Positions 42,279 to 53,850 of a DNA stretch of 60,597 nt are shown here, piece after piece. The stretch's first letter is position 1. The number at the start of each line of letters is the position of its first letter. The translations under genes and the position numbers were made by a program. The DNA is from Chromera velia (lineage: Eukaryota; Sar; Chromeraceae), in NCBI GenBank assembly GCA_018398765.1, contig JAHBMJ010000698.1:61477-122073 (forward strand). The letters run 5' to 3'. The notes beneath the pieces are model-generated. The model was not told the origin of the DNA, did no database searches, and was given only the letters and a program-made list of their open reading frames with translations.

Positions 42279-44394
42279 ATCTGCTTGTTTGTTTGTTTGT
42301 TCGCTTTCGATTGATTGATTGAAGGTTACGGGTGATCCGTCCCGGAGATCCCCTAGACTTTGAAGAGATCGTGCAGGGGGCACGCGAGAACGCGGCCTCT
42401 AAGGGTCATGCGGGGTATTTTATCCTGCATGGATCTGGGTCAGTCTTTCTTTCTGGTTTTCTTGGGGGGGTATGCATGGTTGTCTTTCTTTCGTGAAAGG
42501 GGTGGTGAGGAGTGGAGGGGGAGGGAAAGGAGGTTTGCTTTTGGATCTTTTTTTTTCTGGTTTTGTTGCCTTTTGTGCTCGGGGGAGAGGTCAATTTTTT
42601 GCCTTGCCGTCTCTGAGCGGGGCTGTTTTGGGAGGGTTTTCTTTTTGGATCTTGCTGTGCCTGTGACTTTCTGAGTGTACATACAGGGATGTCCTCAACT
42701 AGCTTTTTCTTCTCTTGAAGTTTGAGAGCCCCCCAATACATCCGAATTCCGTGTCAACACACGCATGGAGAGCTATTAGAGGGAGAGAGAGAGAGTCTGC
42801 ATTTCTTTTTGCGTTTTTTTGTGTGAATGTCCGTCTGTGTGTATTTGAGTGTTCGTGCTTGTGGTTGCTCTTCGTGTATGTGCACATGCAGAGAGGAGGA
42901 GAAGACGAAGCTGCAACAACTGCTCGACTGGGCCGTCTCTGACGAGTCCCCTCTGGCTGCCGTGTTCTCCACTTCTCTGGGCCCTGCACTCCATAAGGCC
43001 ACAGAGCCCCTGCTCTCTAGACTGCCTAAGAGGTGGGACAAAGGAAGGAGGGGGGATGGGCATCTATGAGAGAAGGGAGTGCATGCACACATAAGGAAGG
43101 GAGGGGGAAGAGGAACGGAGACTGAAGAGGTTTCGCTTTCTTGTATTTTCTTGGTTCGAATGCTGACTCTCTCTATTTCTTTCTCTTCCCCTCCCCTCCC
43201 CCCGGGGCCTCTCTCTCTGTCTTTCCTGTTTTCTTTCTGTCACCGCCCTCCCTGGTATCTGTCAATCATTTGATTTCTCTGTTCTCTCTCGTGTACGCAG
43301 GAAGGAGGCAGCCGAGCGACCTGCTCTGTATGCCTGTGAGAACGACCACGTGGTGAGTGAGGGGGTTTTCATGAGTTCACTTTGTTTCCTTGCCGTGTTT
43401 CCTTTCATGTCTGTGCCCGCGCCTGGCAGTCTTCGTTTTGTGTTTGGTGGTTTCCTTTTTTTTCATTTTTGGGGCTTTCGTCCTTTGTCATTCTCCTTTC
43501 GGGATTTCGAGAGACAAAGGAAGGGGGAAAAGACCTGCGGGGCAAAAGAAGAAGACAAGGGAAGAGAAGCGATTTGTACTTCTCTCAGCTCCGATCTCGT
43601 CCTCAGCTGGTGTTCCCCCCCTCACCCCCCCTTCATGTCCATCTCCCCCCCTCTTGGGAAAGGAAAAGCGTGCAGGCAGTCGAAAAGCTGGCAGAGAAAT
43701 TGAAGGGGAAGGTCACGGTGGTGCCGTGTATGGTGAGTGAGTGAGTGAGTGCGTGTGGATGTGTGACGGCGGGGACTGTCATTCGATTTGTTCTTCCCTT
43801 TCTCTGTCCGTCCTTGCCCTTTCTTTTGTTTTTCCCCTTTTTTCGGTGTCTGTCTTGTCTCCGATCCCTCTCACAAGGGAACGGACGGCCCTGCTTCGTT
43901 CAACACAGCCATGCAGAGAACGTGAAATGAAGTCAGAAAGGAAAGAGGTCTTCTTTTTTTACGAGAACTGGCAGCGTCTTGAGCATGCACATTCACCCAG
44001 AGACAGCAGCTCTCTTCGCCTCTGTTGTAGACGGCATCTGGACGTGTTTTGGTGTGCAGTATGTATGTGTGTTTGTGTACATGTATTTTGTGCCTGCCTG
44101 AATCCATAAAAATGTATTCATTTCTCTCAGGTCGACCGCATCTGTGCGGAGAGGACGATAGGCAAGTGCGCCGACGGGACCTGCGACGTCTCCGTTGTGG
44201 CTGAGCCCTTCCCTGGGGAGATCGTTCTGCTGTCTCCTCCTGAGCATGCACAGATGCCCGCGTTCAGGGGCAACAACGTGCACTGCCCAGAGGACGAGAG
44301 AGAGGCGCACTACTTCTGTGAGAGGAAAAAACTCATGGTCAGCAGAAGGGAAACAGCAATGGAAATCATTCAGATTTGTCTCTCTCACTCCCTC

Positions 44395-44431
<37 letters not shown>

Positions 44432-45514
44432 GCACACACAGACACACACAGAGAGAGAGAGAGATAGCGAACGTTTCTCTAAGAATTGCTAGGCCTCCGC
44501 CGTGTTCGTTTCCACTCTACTCCCGTCAGGTCAGTGCGCAAGTACATGTGTGTGTGTTTGTGCATCCAAACGGTCCCTCTCTCACGTTTATCTCTCTGTC
44601 CGTCTGCCTCTGTGCAGGTGAATGGTATGCACACGACTCTGGCGTTCATGACGCTCGCGAAGGAACAGCCCCTGGACTTCATGAAGATCTCCGGATATGA
44701 CAGCGAGACTCTCGCACCTGGTGAGTGAGTGAGTGAGTGACCGGGGTGGGGGAAATTAAGGGGACTGCTTTCGTCACCGCCAATTTCTGCCCTTGGGTTG
44801 GTATGCCGCAGTGTCTCTCTGTTCTTTTTTATCTGAAAGGGATCCAGCTTTCTTTCTCATGCTGCATCCTCTCATCTGGATTATTTGTCCCACGAAGCTC
44901 TAAAGCACTGCTTGTGTATATCCATCTGGCTATCTGCTTGCTTCCGAATCTGTGTGCCAATCCGCACAAAATACTCCAAAGGTCTGGCTGCCTTCCTGTC
45001 TGTCTGTAGGGGACCACGAGCTTGTCAACTGGGCTCAGGGGACGGAGGAAGACCGGAGGATGATGTGGTGGGTCTCCGTGATCGTTCGCTGGGGGGGGGN
45101 NNNNNNNNNNNNNNNNNNNNNNNNNNNNNNNNNNNNNNNNNNNNNNNNNNNNNNNNNNNNNNNNNNNNNNNNNNNNNNNNNNNNNNNNNNNNNNNNNNGG
45201 GGGAGAGGGAGGGGGGGATGGTATGGTGTTGGCCGTACGTGTGCCTGCAGACTGTCGTGTCAGAAAGAAAGATTGGGAGAAGAAGTGGAGTGGCTGAGTT
45301 TTCGGAAAGGAAAGGTATTGCGGAGCAGAAGTCGGGTCACCATAAGTTTGAAGTTTCTGGGACGAATTTGTATGAGAGGGTGCCGAGCCCCGAAGAATTT
45401 GCCGGTCTTCCTCCCTCCGTATCCCTTTCTTCTTTCCCCAGGGCAGTTCTCCTTCGATGCCGCTTTTCGCGTTCTTTCTGCCTGCATTCATCCATTAGTT
45501 CGCTGATCCCTCTG

Positions 45515-45545
<31 letters not shown>

Positions 45546-47696
45546 GTCTTTGTGTTGCAGGAATTGGGCTGTGGCTCGGTGTATTCTCTGCTGTCATCAG
45601 CACACCGTCGATGTCATCAAGGTCGGTGGAGCCGGTTACAAAAAAAGGAAGAAACTTGAGTCGATCGAGCTGACAAGGATGAGCGTGAAAAAATGGGAAC
45701 TGAAGATGATTTCTTGAGGGAATTTTTCTGCCTGGCTGTTTAAGCGTTCAAGAGGGCAGTTGGGGACCTGCAATGGATTTTCGCTTCTGCGTTTTTTTCT
45801 CCTGCTTCATTTGTTGCATGCATGTCGGTTCGTGCAGTCTGCTCATGGAGTGACGAGTGACGAAGAAGTCTGTCGGATTCTCTTGGCGTATGCAAGAAGT
45901 ACACTCGACAGGTCAGTCAGTCGGTCAGGCATGGAGGTTCTTTGTCTAGTTGCTTGTCAGTGGCATGGATCGAGGTTGTCTGTCCATCTTTCTGTGTGCA
46001 GGTACGACTGATGTTTGTTTCTTTGTTTGTTTGTTGATGCATACTTGTGCGTTCAAATTGTTGGTCTCAAGGGCTGGCGGCCGTAGTCTCTCTTTGGGTG
46101 CGATGTGATGTTTTGGATTCACCCGGTTTTTGTATGGAAGCGATGCTGAGGTGATTGCTTGCATGCGGATGCACTTGCGAACATTTTCAGCTGTGTGTGA
46201 TTGAGCCTGTTTCTGTTCATTTCATCCCGTCTCTCATTTATTTGCTTGTCGGTGTGCTCTCGCCTCTTCTGGCTGACATCACCACAACTGACCTGACCTC
46301 GTCCTGTGTGTGTGGGCGGTCTCTCCCTCGCTCTCTCTGCGACATCCCTCCCGCATTTGCCTTCCAAGCCCTTTGTTCCCTTCTTCCCGCCATGCATGCA
46401 ATTCGCAGGTTCTCAACTGTGCGGGACACAACGAGCAGAGTGTTGGGAGGGGGAATCCATAATAGGTAGGGGGGGTCCTTTTGTGGTTGTTCTGTTTGCC
46501 TGTTGATGGCTTCGTTCGGGGGACGCCTCTTTCCTCGTACGTTGTTTGGAAGCGTCTTGGTTCCTTTTTTGTGACGTTGGGTCAATTTCTCCTGCCTGCG
46601 GGGTTTGTGTCCTTCAAAGTGACGTGCATGCGGGGTTTTCCCCTCTTCCCGCTTTCGTTTCCCTCTTTCCTTCTGTTGCGTTTGTGCGTGTTTTATGTAC
46701 GTGTGTTTCTCGTTCGTTCTCTCTGTGCTTTGACCTCTTCAGATTTGTCGGTCGTCTGGCGAACCTCCGAGATTTTGTCGAGAGCTCCGATTTTGAAGAT
46801 TCTCCTATTCGTCAAAAGATGATGGAGTGAGTCAGTCGGGGAGGGAAGGGAAGGGAAGGGAAGAGGGATGATGTTGAGAAAAGGGGGGGGGGATCTGTTG
46901 ACCTGTCTTTCCCTGCAGCTGCCTCTTCTAGTTCGTGTCCTGGCGTCCTTCACTGCTTTTTTCTGTCGTCGTCTTCTGAGTCCCCCCTGCCCTGCCCCCC
47001 TTTTCTGTCTTATTTCTGAGTGACGGCAGGATGGCAGGAGTGAGCGACGCGTCTCTGAAGGAGGACGTGAGGGCGTTGGTGAAGGCCGCGCTCCCCCACG
47101 CTCAGCTGGACAAAGAGAGGAGGGACAAGCAGGAACAGTTGCCTTTCAGCAAAGTCCCCACGTACATTGGATCGGTCATGGCTCAGGTCAGGGTCAGAAA
47201 AGCAAATAGACATGTGCGTTTGCGTGTGCGCTTGGGGTGTGTGTGAGAGAGAAACCGTCTCTGTGTGTAAGTGATGCCAAGGTATCATCAGCCTCATCTT
47301 ACCACAGCCTGCAGACAGACTGAGGTTGGACTGATGGGCTCCAGTCCGAGTGTGCATGTGCGCCTTTGTCTCTGTCTCTGTCTGTGTATGGGTGCATGTA
47401 TTTGTGTGCAATAGCTCCCCCGCCCGTACCTTCTGTAAGTTCTTTTGCCGTGGCAGAAGGAAGCAGAAGGAAGCCTTCCTGTTTGTGGATGAGTGAGTGG
47501 CTCGGTCGAGTCCCTTCTTTTTGTTTGATTAGTATGCTTGACAATACTGACACATGTGGAAGGTAGTACTGAATTCTCGCAGTCTACCAAATGTATCGTT
47601 GATTTGATGCAGATTGATTCCGACGACGAGAAGGAGAGGAAGGCGCAAGCTAGAAAGACCTCATGGTTGAGACAGTACTTCTGGGGCCTGGGATGA
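41053..47696 (+). CDS. MtlD-like mannitol-1-phosphate 5-dehydrogenase family protein with plastid-type leader
   Basis: Expected to interconvert fructose-6-phosphate and mannitol-1-phosphate with NAD(H). Exons: 41053-41116, 41416-41730, 42001-42073, 42325-42438, 42892-43032, 43301-43352, about 43607-43732 (43589 is an equally in-phase start), 44131-44337, 44618-44720, 45010-45067, 45561-45621, 45838-45911, 46409-46465, 46743-46826, 47030-47186 and 47613-47696. All phases agree; the product is about 589 residues. It opens with a signal peptide (MKRTLVLLALVLTLL) ending SAAF, followed by an Arg/Ser/Gln-rich stretch, as in complex-plastid targeting leaders. Family marks are the nucleotide-binding HFGAGKLGLGLV, then YACENDH, VVPCMVDRIC, NGMHTTLAF and FSTVRDTTSRVLGG. 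The 99-N gap falls in an intron. MtlD usually has about 380 residues; the excess is the leader, insertions and a basic C-terminal extension. Plastid location is inferred. Confidence 0.82.
42206..42275 (+). repeat. CT and GT microsatellite
   Basis: A CT run followed by a GT run in the intron before exon 42325-42438 of the dehydrogenase gene. Confidence 0.95.
45100..45198. other. Assembly gap (99 N)
   Basis: 99 Ns between poly-G tracts, within the intron 45068-45560 of the dehydrogenase gene. Flanking exons join in phase across it, so no exon need be missing. Confidence 0.98.
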
Positions 47697-48694
47697 TCAT
47701 GCTAGGGATGAGAGAGGAGAGAAAACTTGAAAGAAAACAGAAAGAGGAGGGAAAGAAGGGTTTGAAGAGCAAAGGTTTGTTTGGATTGAAGATCAATGGA
47801 TCGATGGATGCGTCTGTAGGGAGGAAGAAGGGTGGACAGAGGGAGAAGGGCGTGCAAATGTTAGAATTGAATGCTGTGTTTGAAAGAGAGAGAGCACGAG
47901 AACGAAGCAAGAGGAAGAGGAATGCTGGCAGCATTTCTGCCTGCCTGTTGGTTTTCGCTTTTCTCCCTCCCTCTCTCCTTCCTTCCTGCTTTCGTTTCCT
48001 CCAGGAGGGAACAATAGATGGAGGTGGAAGTGCGGTGGAGGGGCCGAAGGGAGAGCAGTGTGAATATTCTGTCTGTATGTGTGTGTGTGTGTGTGGCGAG
48101 TCGTGTGCTGGTGCGCTTATCTATTTATTTGAGGGAGGAGGGCGATGAGATGTCGTGAGGGTTTGCGTCTCTCACTCTGCATTTAGGCGTGCGCGTGTGT
48201 GTCGGTGTTTGTGTGTGCGTGCTTGTGTCTGTGTGTGTCCCTGTTGGCTTCGTTTTCGTTGTGCTTGATTGGGCAGGATCGATGCGTCTTTTTTGTGGAA
48301 TGATTTCGCTTCCTTGCTTTGAGTTTGCTTTGTTTGGCTTGGGGAAAATTTTGGAGGGTGTGTATAGTTGGGTGGTCGGAAGAGTGATTGATCGTGTGGT
48401 GTGGGGAGAAACAAAAAAATGTGTGATTGCAATGATGAATTTCATGATTTAGTGGATTGATTCGTAGGCTGCATCCTTTGCTGTTGTGCGTGGATGACTG
48501 TGTGTTGCTGCTACTGCTTGTATGGTGGGTGATGCTGCGGATTCGAAGGGCCTGGGGGACATAGCTAGTCGGACTGGATTGAACTGAACGAACTGTTCGG
48601 AATTAATTTTCGTGTGTCCCTTTTGTTCTCCGGACTGACAAAGTGGGGAAAGGAACAGCTGGATGCTTTCTCATCATTCACACACGCACGCACA

Positions 48695-48733
<39 letters not shown>

Positions 48734-51700
48734 GCATACGATCAGTGGTGGCGTTCTCTCTTCCCCGAGATGTTGTTTGATGTTCCTTCGCTTCTTCAGT
48801 CCAATCGGGGGGGTTCTTTCCCTTTCTGGACCCTTCCACAGTCCCTCCGGCCGGTCTTTTTGTATTGTGTCTATCTGTCTGGGTGCTACTCAGTCTCGGG
48901 GCAGGTCTACAGGAGGTGGGGTGGAGATGCAAAGGCATTCGGAACTCATTTGAATTTTTTTACATGCCCTTTGCTTCGTCTTCTCCTGCTCCTTTCTTTC
49001 CGTTTCGTGGCGAAGGAGAAAAACAGGAGAGAGGCGATGAACGTCTGTTGCCTTCCCTTCTTTTTTTTTTCTGCTCTCTGTGAGTTCGGGCTACCCCTTC
49101 AGTTGGGAGCCTCGGAACAGAGACGTCAATGGAGAGATGAGGGAGGGAGGCGGGGTTTTTTGTGTCATATCTTTCCCTCCGTCTGACTAAGCGATTCTGA
49201 AAGGGGGATTGGACAGACTCACCAATCAAGAGAAACCGTGCAGGGCAAATGCAGTGGCTTTTTCTTTGTACGTACCTTTCTTTGTCTGTTTGATTGTCTT
49301 CCTTATTTTGTTCCTATTTGTTTATCATTATTCCGGCTCCCCTTTTTTTTTCTTCATTTTTTTCAGAACACCAAAGGGACGACCGAAACTTCACACAAGG
49401 ACGGACACTGGAAGAAAGATACCATTTCTGAACCCCAGCAGCCGCGACCTGAAAAGCTGCCAGGATGGGAGGAGACCCTTCTGTCCCCTTCTGCCACGTC
49501 ATCTAATCAGAGGGTGTTGAGTAGAAGGGGGACAGAAGCAAAGAGAAAAGAAATGGGGGTATTGCGTCAATCGAAGAGATTCAATGGGAAAGATAAGGAA
49601 GAAAAAAGAAACATCCTCTAACAAGAGAAGCACACAGCGAAAGAGAAAAAGGGAAGACAGAATCGAAGAGAGAAGTTGGGAAACTAAGAGCAGGCAGAGA
49701 GAGATCCGATGACCTTCACTGTCAAGGAAGGAAGACAACAGCTGTGTGTGACTTAATTGTCGAGGTGATAGACTCCCTCGCTGAGAAGAATGGACAACAC
49801 AACTTGATTCACTCGTCAGTGTGAGAGTAGGCAGGCATTGAAGCAGGTGAGAAGATGAGAAAGAAGGGTCGGAAGGGAAAAGAGAGGTTCGATAAGATGA
49901 GAAAAATCGGGGAGGGAGGGGGTGGGAAGAAAGTTCGGGGAAGGAAAAACGAAAGAACGAAGTCTGTGACACTCCTGATCGAGACAGACAGAAGAGGAGA
50001 AGTACAATGAATCCAATAGAGGGGTGGACACAAAGAGAGAGATAGAGAGAGGGCTGCCCTAGGAAGATACCGATCGGATCAGCAGAGGGCGTGTACCGAG
50101 TAGCGGGTTTGAAGGAGTGAAAAGGTCGAGCGAGAGAGAGAAAGAGAGAGTTTTAGACTGACTGAGTCAGTGTCAAGGCAAGGAAAGGCAGCAGGGAGGA
50201 ACGAAGGAGAGAGGAGGCAGGAGGGAGACAGCCGGTCAGTCGGTCATGGCAGGGTGGGGGAAGTAAAGGAAGGGAAGGGAACGAGCGCTGAGGGGTGTGC
50301 GCTTCCTTTTTCTCTCCTTTCCTTTCCCTCCCTCCTCCTTTTCTGTCTGTTTGCATTCTCTCTGTCTGCCTAGCTGACTGTTTGTTCGTTTGTTTCTCTG
50401 TCAGCGGTTTTGTTGATCTCTCTCAGGCCCTCCTCCCCCCTCTTCCTGGAAGAAAGCGGGAGGGGGAGAGGGAGGTGGGAAGAGTTCTATGTGTTGCTTG
50501 CTGTTTGGTTTGTCTGTTTGTTGTTTTTGAGTGCATGCCCTTTTTCTCTCCCGTCTTTCATGCGGAGGGGCTGACTTGCTTCACTGTTTTGAATTCACGT
50601 GAGCGAAAGAAGTCTCTCAATGCATTGACTGCGCGACTACCCAAAGGGTCTCTCTTCCTGTATCTTTCCCTCTCCCTCTCCCTCTCCCTCTGTGTGTATG
50701 GGTCTGTGAACGAATTCGTCGGTGAAAAAAAAGATGTTTGAAAGCAACAAGGAAACGTCAAACGTCCGGCACGGACAGATGACGTTGGGCTGTCCTCCAC
50801 TGACTCCCTCAGTCACCTACTTGATCAGTCACTCATCCGCGCCCCCAATTCATCTCTCGTTCGCTGTATGGATGCCACTGAGCGCATCAATCTCTCCTCT
50901 TGCCTTCCTTCTTCCCCCCCCCCTCCCATCAACGGTCCAGCCGCTTAATTCGCCGTGAGCCCGTCCGTCTTTCTTTCGTGCATGTGCACACTCAAATATG
51001 CGTCCGTGCATGTGCACATCCAAATCAACAAACTCCGTCCTCAAGCAACCTCCCTCCCGTCCCAAGTACCTTCTTCGCTCCGTTCGTAAATACAGTCATC
51101 CTTTCTCACCTCAATGTTTTGTTAGTTAATTGGAGATCACACCTTACGTTTGTTTGTTTGTCTGCGTGTTGAGCAAATGCCTGCTCACATTCACTGAACT
51201 ACCGATCGATCGATCGATGAATTCATCTGCTCACTTCTGGTCATGAAGGGCCGGGAACACTTTGTTGGCGTGCGGAGGATTTTAATGTCGAGGATCGAAA
51301 GAAGAGAGGGGCAGAAGATGTCTTCAAAAAGGGGGCCCAAAGGGGTCATGGTGAGATGGAAGATCGCTGCGACCATCAAAGGTCGAAAAAAAAAAAATCG
51401 TTAACTCGACGTGGAGGGACGAATCTCCGTGACAAATGCTAGGACAAATGCATAACGAAAAACGACAAGATTGGCTTCCCTGCAAAAATCAGTAAATTCA
51501 TAAATAAATTTAGGCAGTGAATTTATGTGAATTTAAATGAATTGCAAATGGATTTTGATGTAATTAGAAGATAGGGCCGCCAGTTTTTGATCAAGTATGT
51601 ACAAATCTACTTAGTTGGACAACTTACACGCTAGCTAACAGTGGTAAACAGCTGCTAACAGCCAAAAAACTAAATTAAATCGTACACGTATAAACTGTAA

Positions 51701-52362
51701 GTGGAAAAAAATTAATTGTATAATTAACACGTACACATACGAAAATCAGGCCAGGCAAAGTTTGAGCAATTCTGTATGAGGGTATTAATATAATTCTCTT
51801 TCAACCTCCAGTCACACGACGGTGGCCCGCGGCCTCCTGGCGCCGATCCGCGCGATTTCGGTCGAGACGCCATGAGACGCCTACATGCATGCATGCGCAA
51901 TATGATCGGGCCGTCTATGGGCCGTCTACATATGTCTACATCGCTTCTGATGCAGGATGTCAGATATTTAAACGATTCAACTTCAAGGCTGTGCCGAAGA
52001 TCGCTGAATCATACCGAATCAAAAGTCGAAATCTGAGTGAGCATGGACAGAAGCTGACATGGTTCGAGCTACATATCCCATGCAGGCAGATTCCGGTTGT
52101 CCTGGGTCTCCTAAAACCCGGCCGCCCGGGTAGGAGACGGCATCGCATTCTTTGTAGAGGAAATTGCAAGTGAGGCCTGATTTGTACAAACCTTGGCAGC
52201 TGTGCAGTCTCCCTCTGAGTGGGCTTAATGTATATGTGTGCATGGGATAGACCTCTCTCCGACTTCAACATTTATTCGTCGTTTTGATTGCAGCGGAGAA
52301 TCCGTGCATTTTAAAATAACAGTCTCCTTGGTTTTTGTTCGTTCTTCGTCTTCTCAATCCAG
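47697..52362. other. Intergenic region, low-complexity, no firm gene
   Basis: Contains the 3' flank of the dehydrogenase gene, GT/CA/GA microsatellites (about 48190-48240 and 48683-48733), and purine-rich stretches (49620-50160). A pyrimidine-AG acceptor at 49364-49365 opens an 85-codon basic stretch (NTKGTTETSHKDGHWKK...) ending at 49621, which could be a 3' exon of an unknown plus-strand gene. An open stretch at 51889-52173 has no family signal. AT-rich sequence fills 51400-51800. Confidence 0.4.
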
Positions 52363-53850
52363 ATGAAGAGGGGCCTGTTTTGTTTCGTGACTGCCTTCAC
52401 ACTCTTTTTGAAGCAGAAGGGAGTGGACGGGAAGATTGTGGGTGCGCTCATTCTGCCCCACGGAGAGGAGGCGCTCTTCCCTGAACTTGCGGATTCCTCT
52501 GGTGGGTCGAGGGAGCTGCAGAGGGCGTCTCTGGAAGTGTCCCGAAAGTGGAAATTCAACCCGTCCAAATCCGCTTTGAATAGCATATCGGCAATCAACG
52601 GCATTGAAGAAGAAAGGGACGAAAGGGAAGTTGACGTGGTCTTCCTTGTCACTCCCCACGGCCTCGAGCTCTCAGATGACTACCTGCTCTACCTGAACTC
52701 CCACCTGTCGGGCAGCGTAGATCTTCAGAACCCCCTGTATCCCCACAGAGCCCCCAAGAGAGTGGAGCTGGAGGCAAGGACGGACGTCCCTTTGGCAGAA
52801 GAAATTCTGCGCCTTTTGGGACGCCGTGCGTGGAAGCAGAAGGAGAAGGGGAAAACAGAAAATGAGAGGAAATCACCTCCGTACGACCTCCAGGGTCTGA
52901 ACGGCTTTGTTGGATTTGGAGACGCAAAGAAAGTCCTCCAGCTAGACCAAGGAGAGATCATCCCTCTCTCCTTTCTGTTTTCCCAAACTCAAGCAGAGAG
53001 GGAGAAACAGACTCACACATACACAGCGGAGAAGGCGAGCGCGCCTCTGTTTGTTGAGGACGTTGAGAGTACATCCGCTGCTCAGCCTCCGGTCGTTATT
53101 CTCAGCATCCCCTCATCTCGGTACAGCCACACAGGCAGGGTGGACGACGAGATGATCTCTGAGCTTTTGAATCTCGGGGGAGACGTGGGAGGGGTGTTGG
53201 AGCAAAGCGACCGTCGAGTCCTGTGGGTGGTGTCTGCCGACCTTGCCCACACGCACTTGTCAGAGGGTCCGTATGGACTCTCAGAGTTTGCACAGCCTTT
53301 CGACCGTGCAGTGGAAGAGTGGGCAGAGGGTGGGGGCAGGCAAAAGCTGCTCGGTGAGGCTGCAGAGCTCCACAATGCAGGGGCAGCCGCGTGTGGTTTC
53401 ACTGGCCTGGTCCTGCTTCAGGGAATGTTTGATCGAGTTTGTTCCAGTGTGACTCGGTCTGACAATCAGATTAGTGAGAAAGGAGAGCGAGACAGCGCTT
53501 GTTTGTCCACGTCTGGTGCGACTGAGTGGGAATCCCGTGTTTTGGGGAATTTTCATCCGACATATTATGGAATGTTGGTGGCTGAGATGAAGAGGAAAAG
53601 GAAAAATGATGCCATGAATGTGCGGAATCCGCGCACACAGACGGAGGAGGAAGGAGAGAAAGACGTGTTTGCCAGGTCCGAAGGTTTGAGTGCCCATTTT
53701 GAGAAAGAGCCCGCGGAGGATAACTCTTTTGGATTTGGGGGTTTTGAATTGAAGGGACAGAGGGAGGAAAAGGAAAATATCCGGACAAAATTTTCAAATG
53801 AAATTGTCCACTCCTCTCCTTCTTCTCTTCCTTCCCTCCGGTATTCATGA
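52363..53850 (+). CDS. LigB-like class III extradiol dioxygenase family protein, intronless
   Basis: A single open frame of 495 codons starting at ATG 52363, right after a CAG that could be the 3' end of a 5'-UTR intron. Members of this family (LigB, DODA-like, MEMO-like) use a non-haem Fe(II) held by two His and a Glu to open catechol-type rings, though some lack activity. The expected His motifs are visible: LILPHGEE (His33) and FLVTPHGLELSDDYLLYL (His99). Later come VVSADLAHTHLSEGPYG, FDRAVEEW and AAACGFTGLVLLQGMF, as in the C-terminal half of the fold, and GNFHPTYYGM. Insertions rich in Glu/Lys (about residues 150-175 and 205-235) and a disordered C-terminal 90 residues lengthen it beyond the usual 270-300. 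No clear signal peptide. It is the only long intronless gene here, which fits either horizontal transfer or retroposition. Confidence 0.78.
   Translation: MKRGLFCFVTAFTLFLKQKGVDGKIVGALILPHGEEALFPELADSSGGSRELQRASLEVSRKWKFNPSKSALNSISAINGIEEERDEREVDVVFLVTPHGLELSDDYLLYLNSHLSGSVDLQNPLYPHRAPKRVELEARTDVPLAEEILRLLGRRAWKQKEKGKTENERKSPPYDLQGLNGFVGFGDAKKVLQLDQGEIIPLSFLFSQTQAEREKQTHTYTAEKASAPLFVEDVESTSAAQPPVVILSIPSSRYSHTGRVDDEMISELLNLGGDVGGVLEQSDRRVLWVVSADLAHTHLSEGPYGLSEFAQPFDRAVEEWAEGGGRQKLLGEAAELHNAGAAACGFTGLVLLQGMFDRVCSSVTRSDNQISEKGERDSACLSTSGATEWESRVLGNFHPTYYGMLVAEMKRKRKNDAMNVRNPRTQTEEEGEKDVFARSEGLSAHFEKEPAEDNSFGFGGFELKGQREEKENIRTKFSNEIVHSSPSSLPSLRYS

Noticed and set aside
45441-45506. Possible extra dehydrogenase exon (FSFDAAFRVLSACIH)
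   Set aside because: The exons at 45010-45067 and 45561-45621 join in phase without it, and it runs into a stop with no donor.
48614-49186. Open frame of about 190 codons on the plus strand
   Set aside because: Lacks an ATG start, crosses CA/GA repeats, and has no conserved segments or convincing splice ends.
51889-52173. Open frame of 94 codons before the LigB-like gene
   Set aside because: No family signal, no splice join in phase with the gene at 52363, and atypical composition; likely chance.
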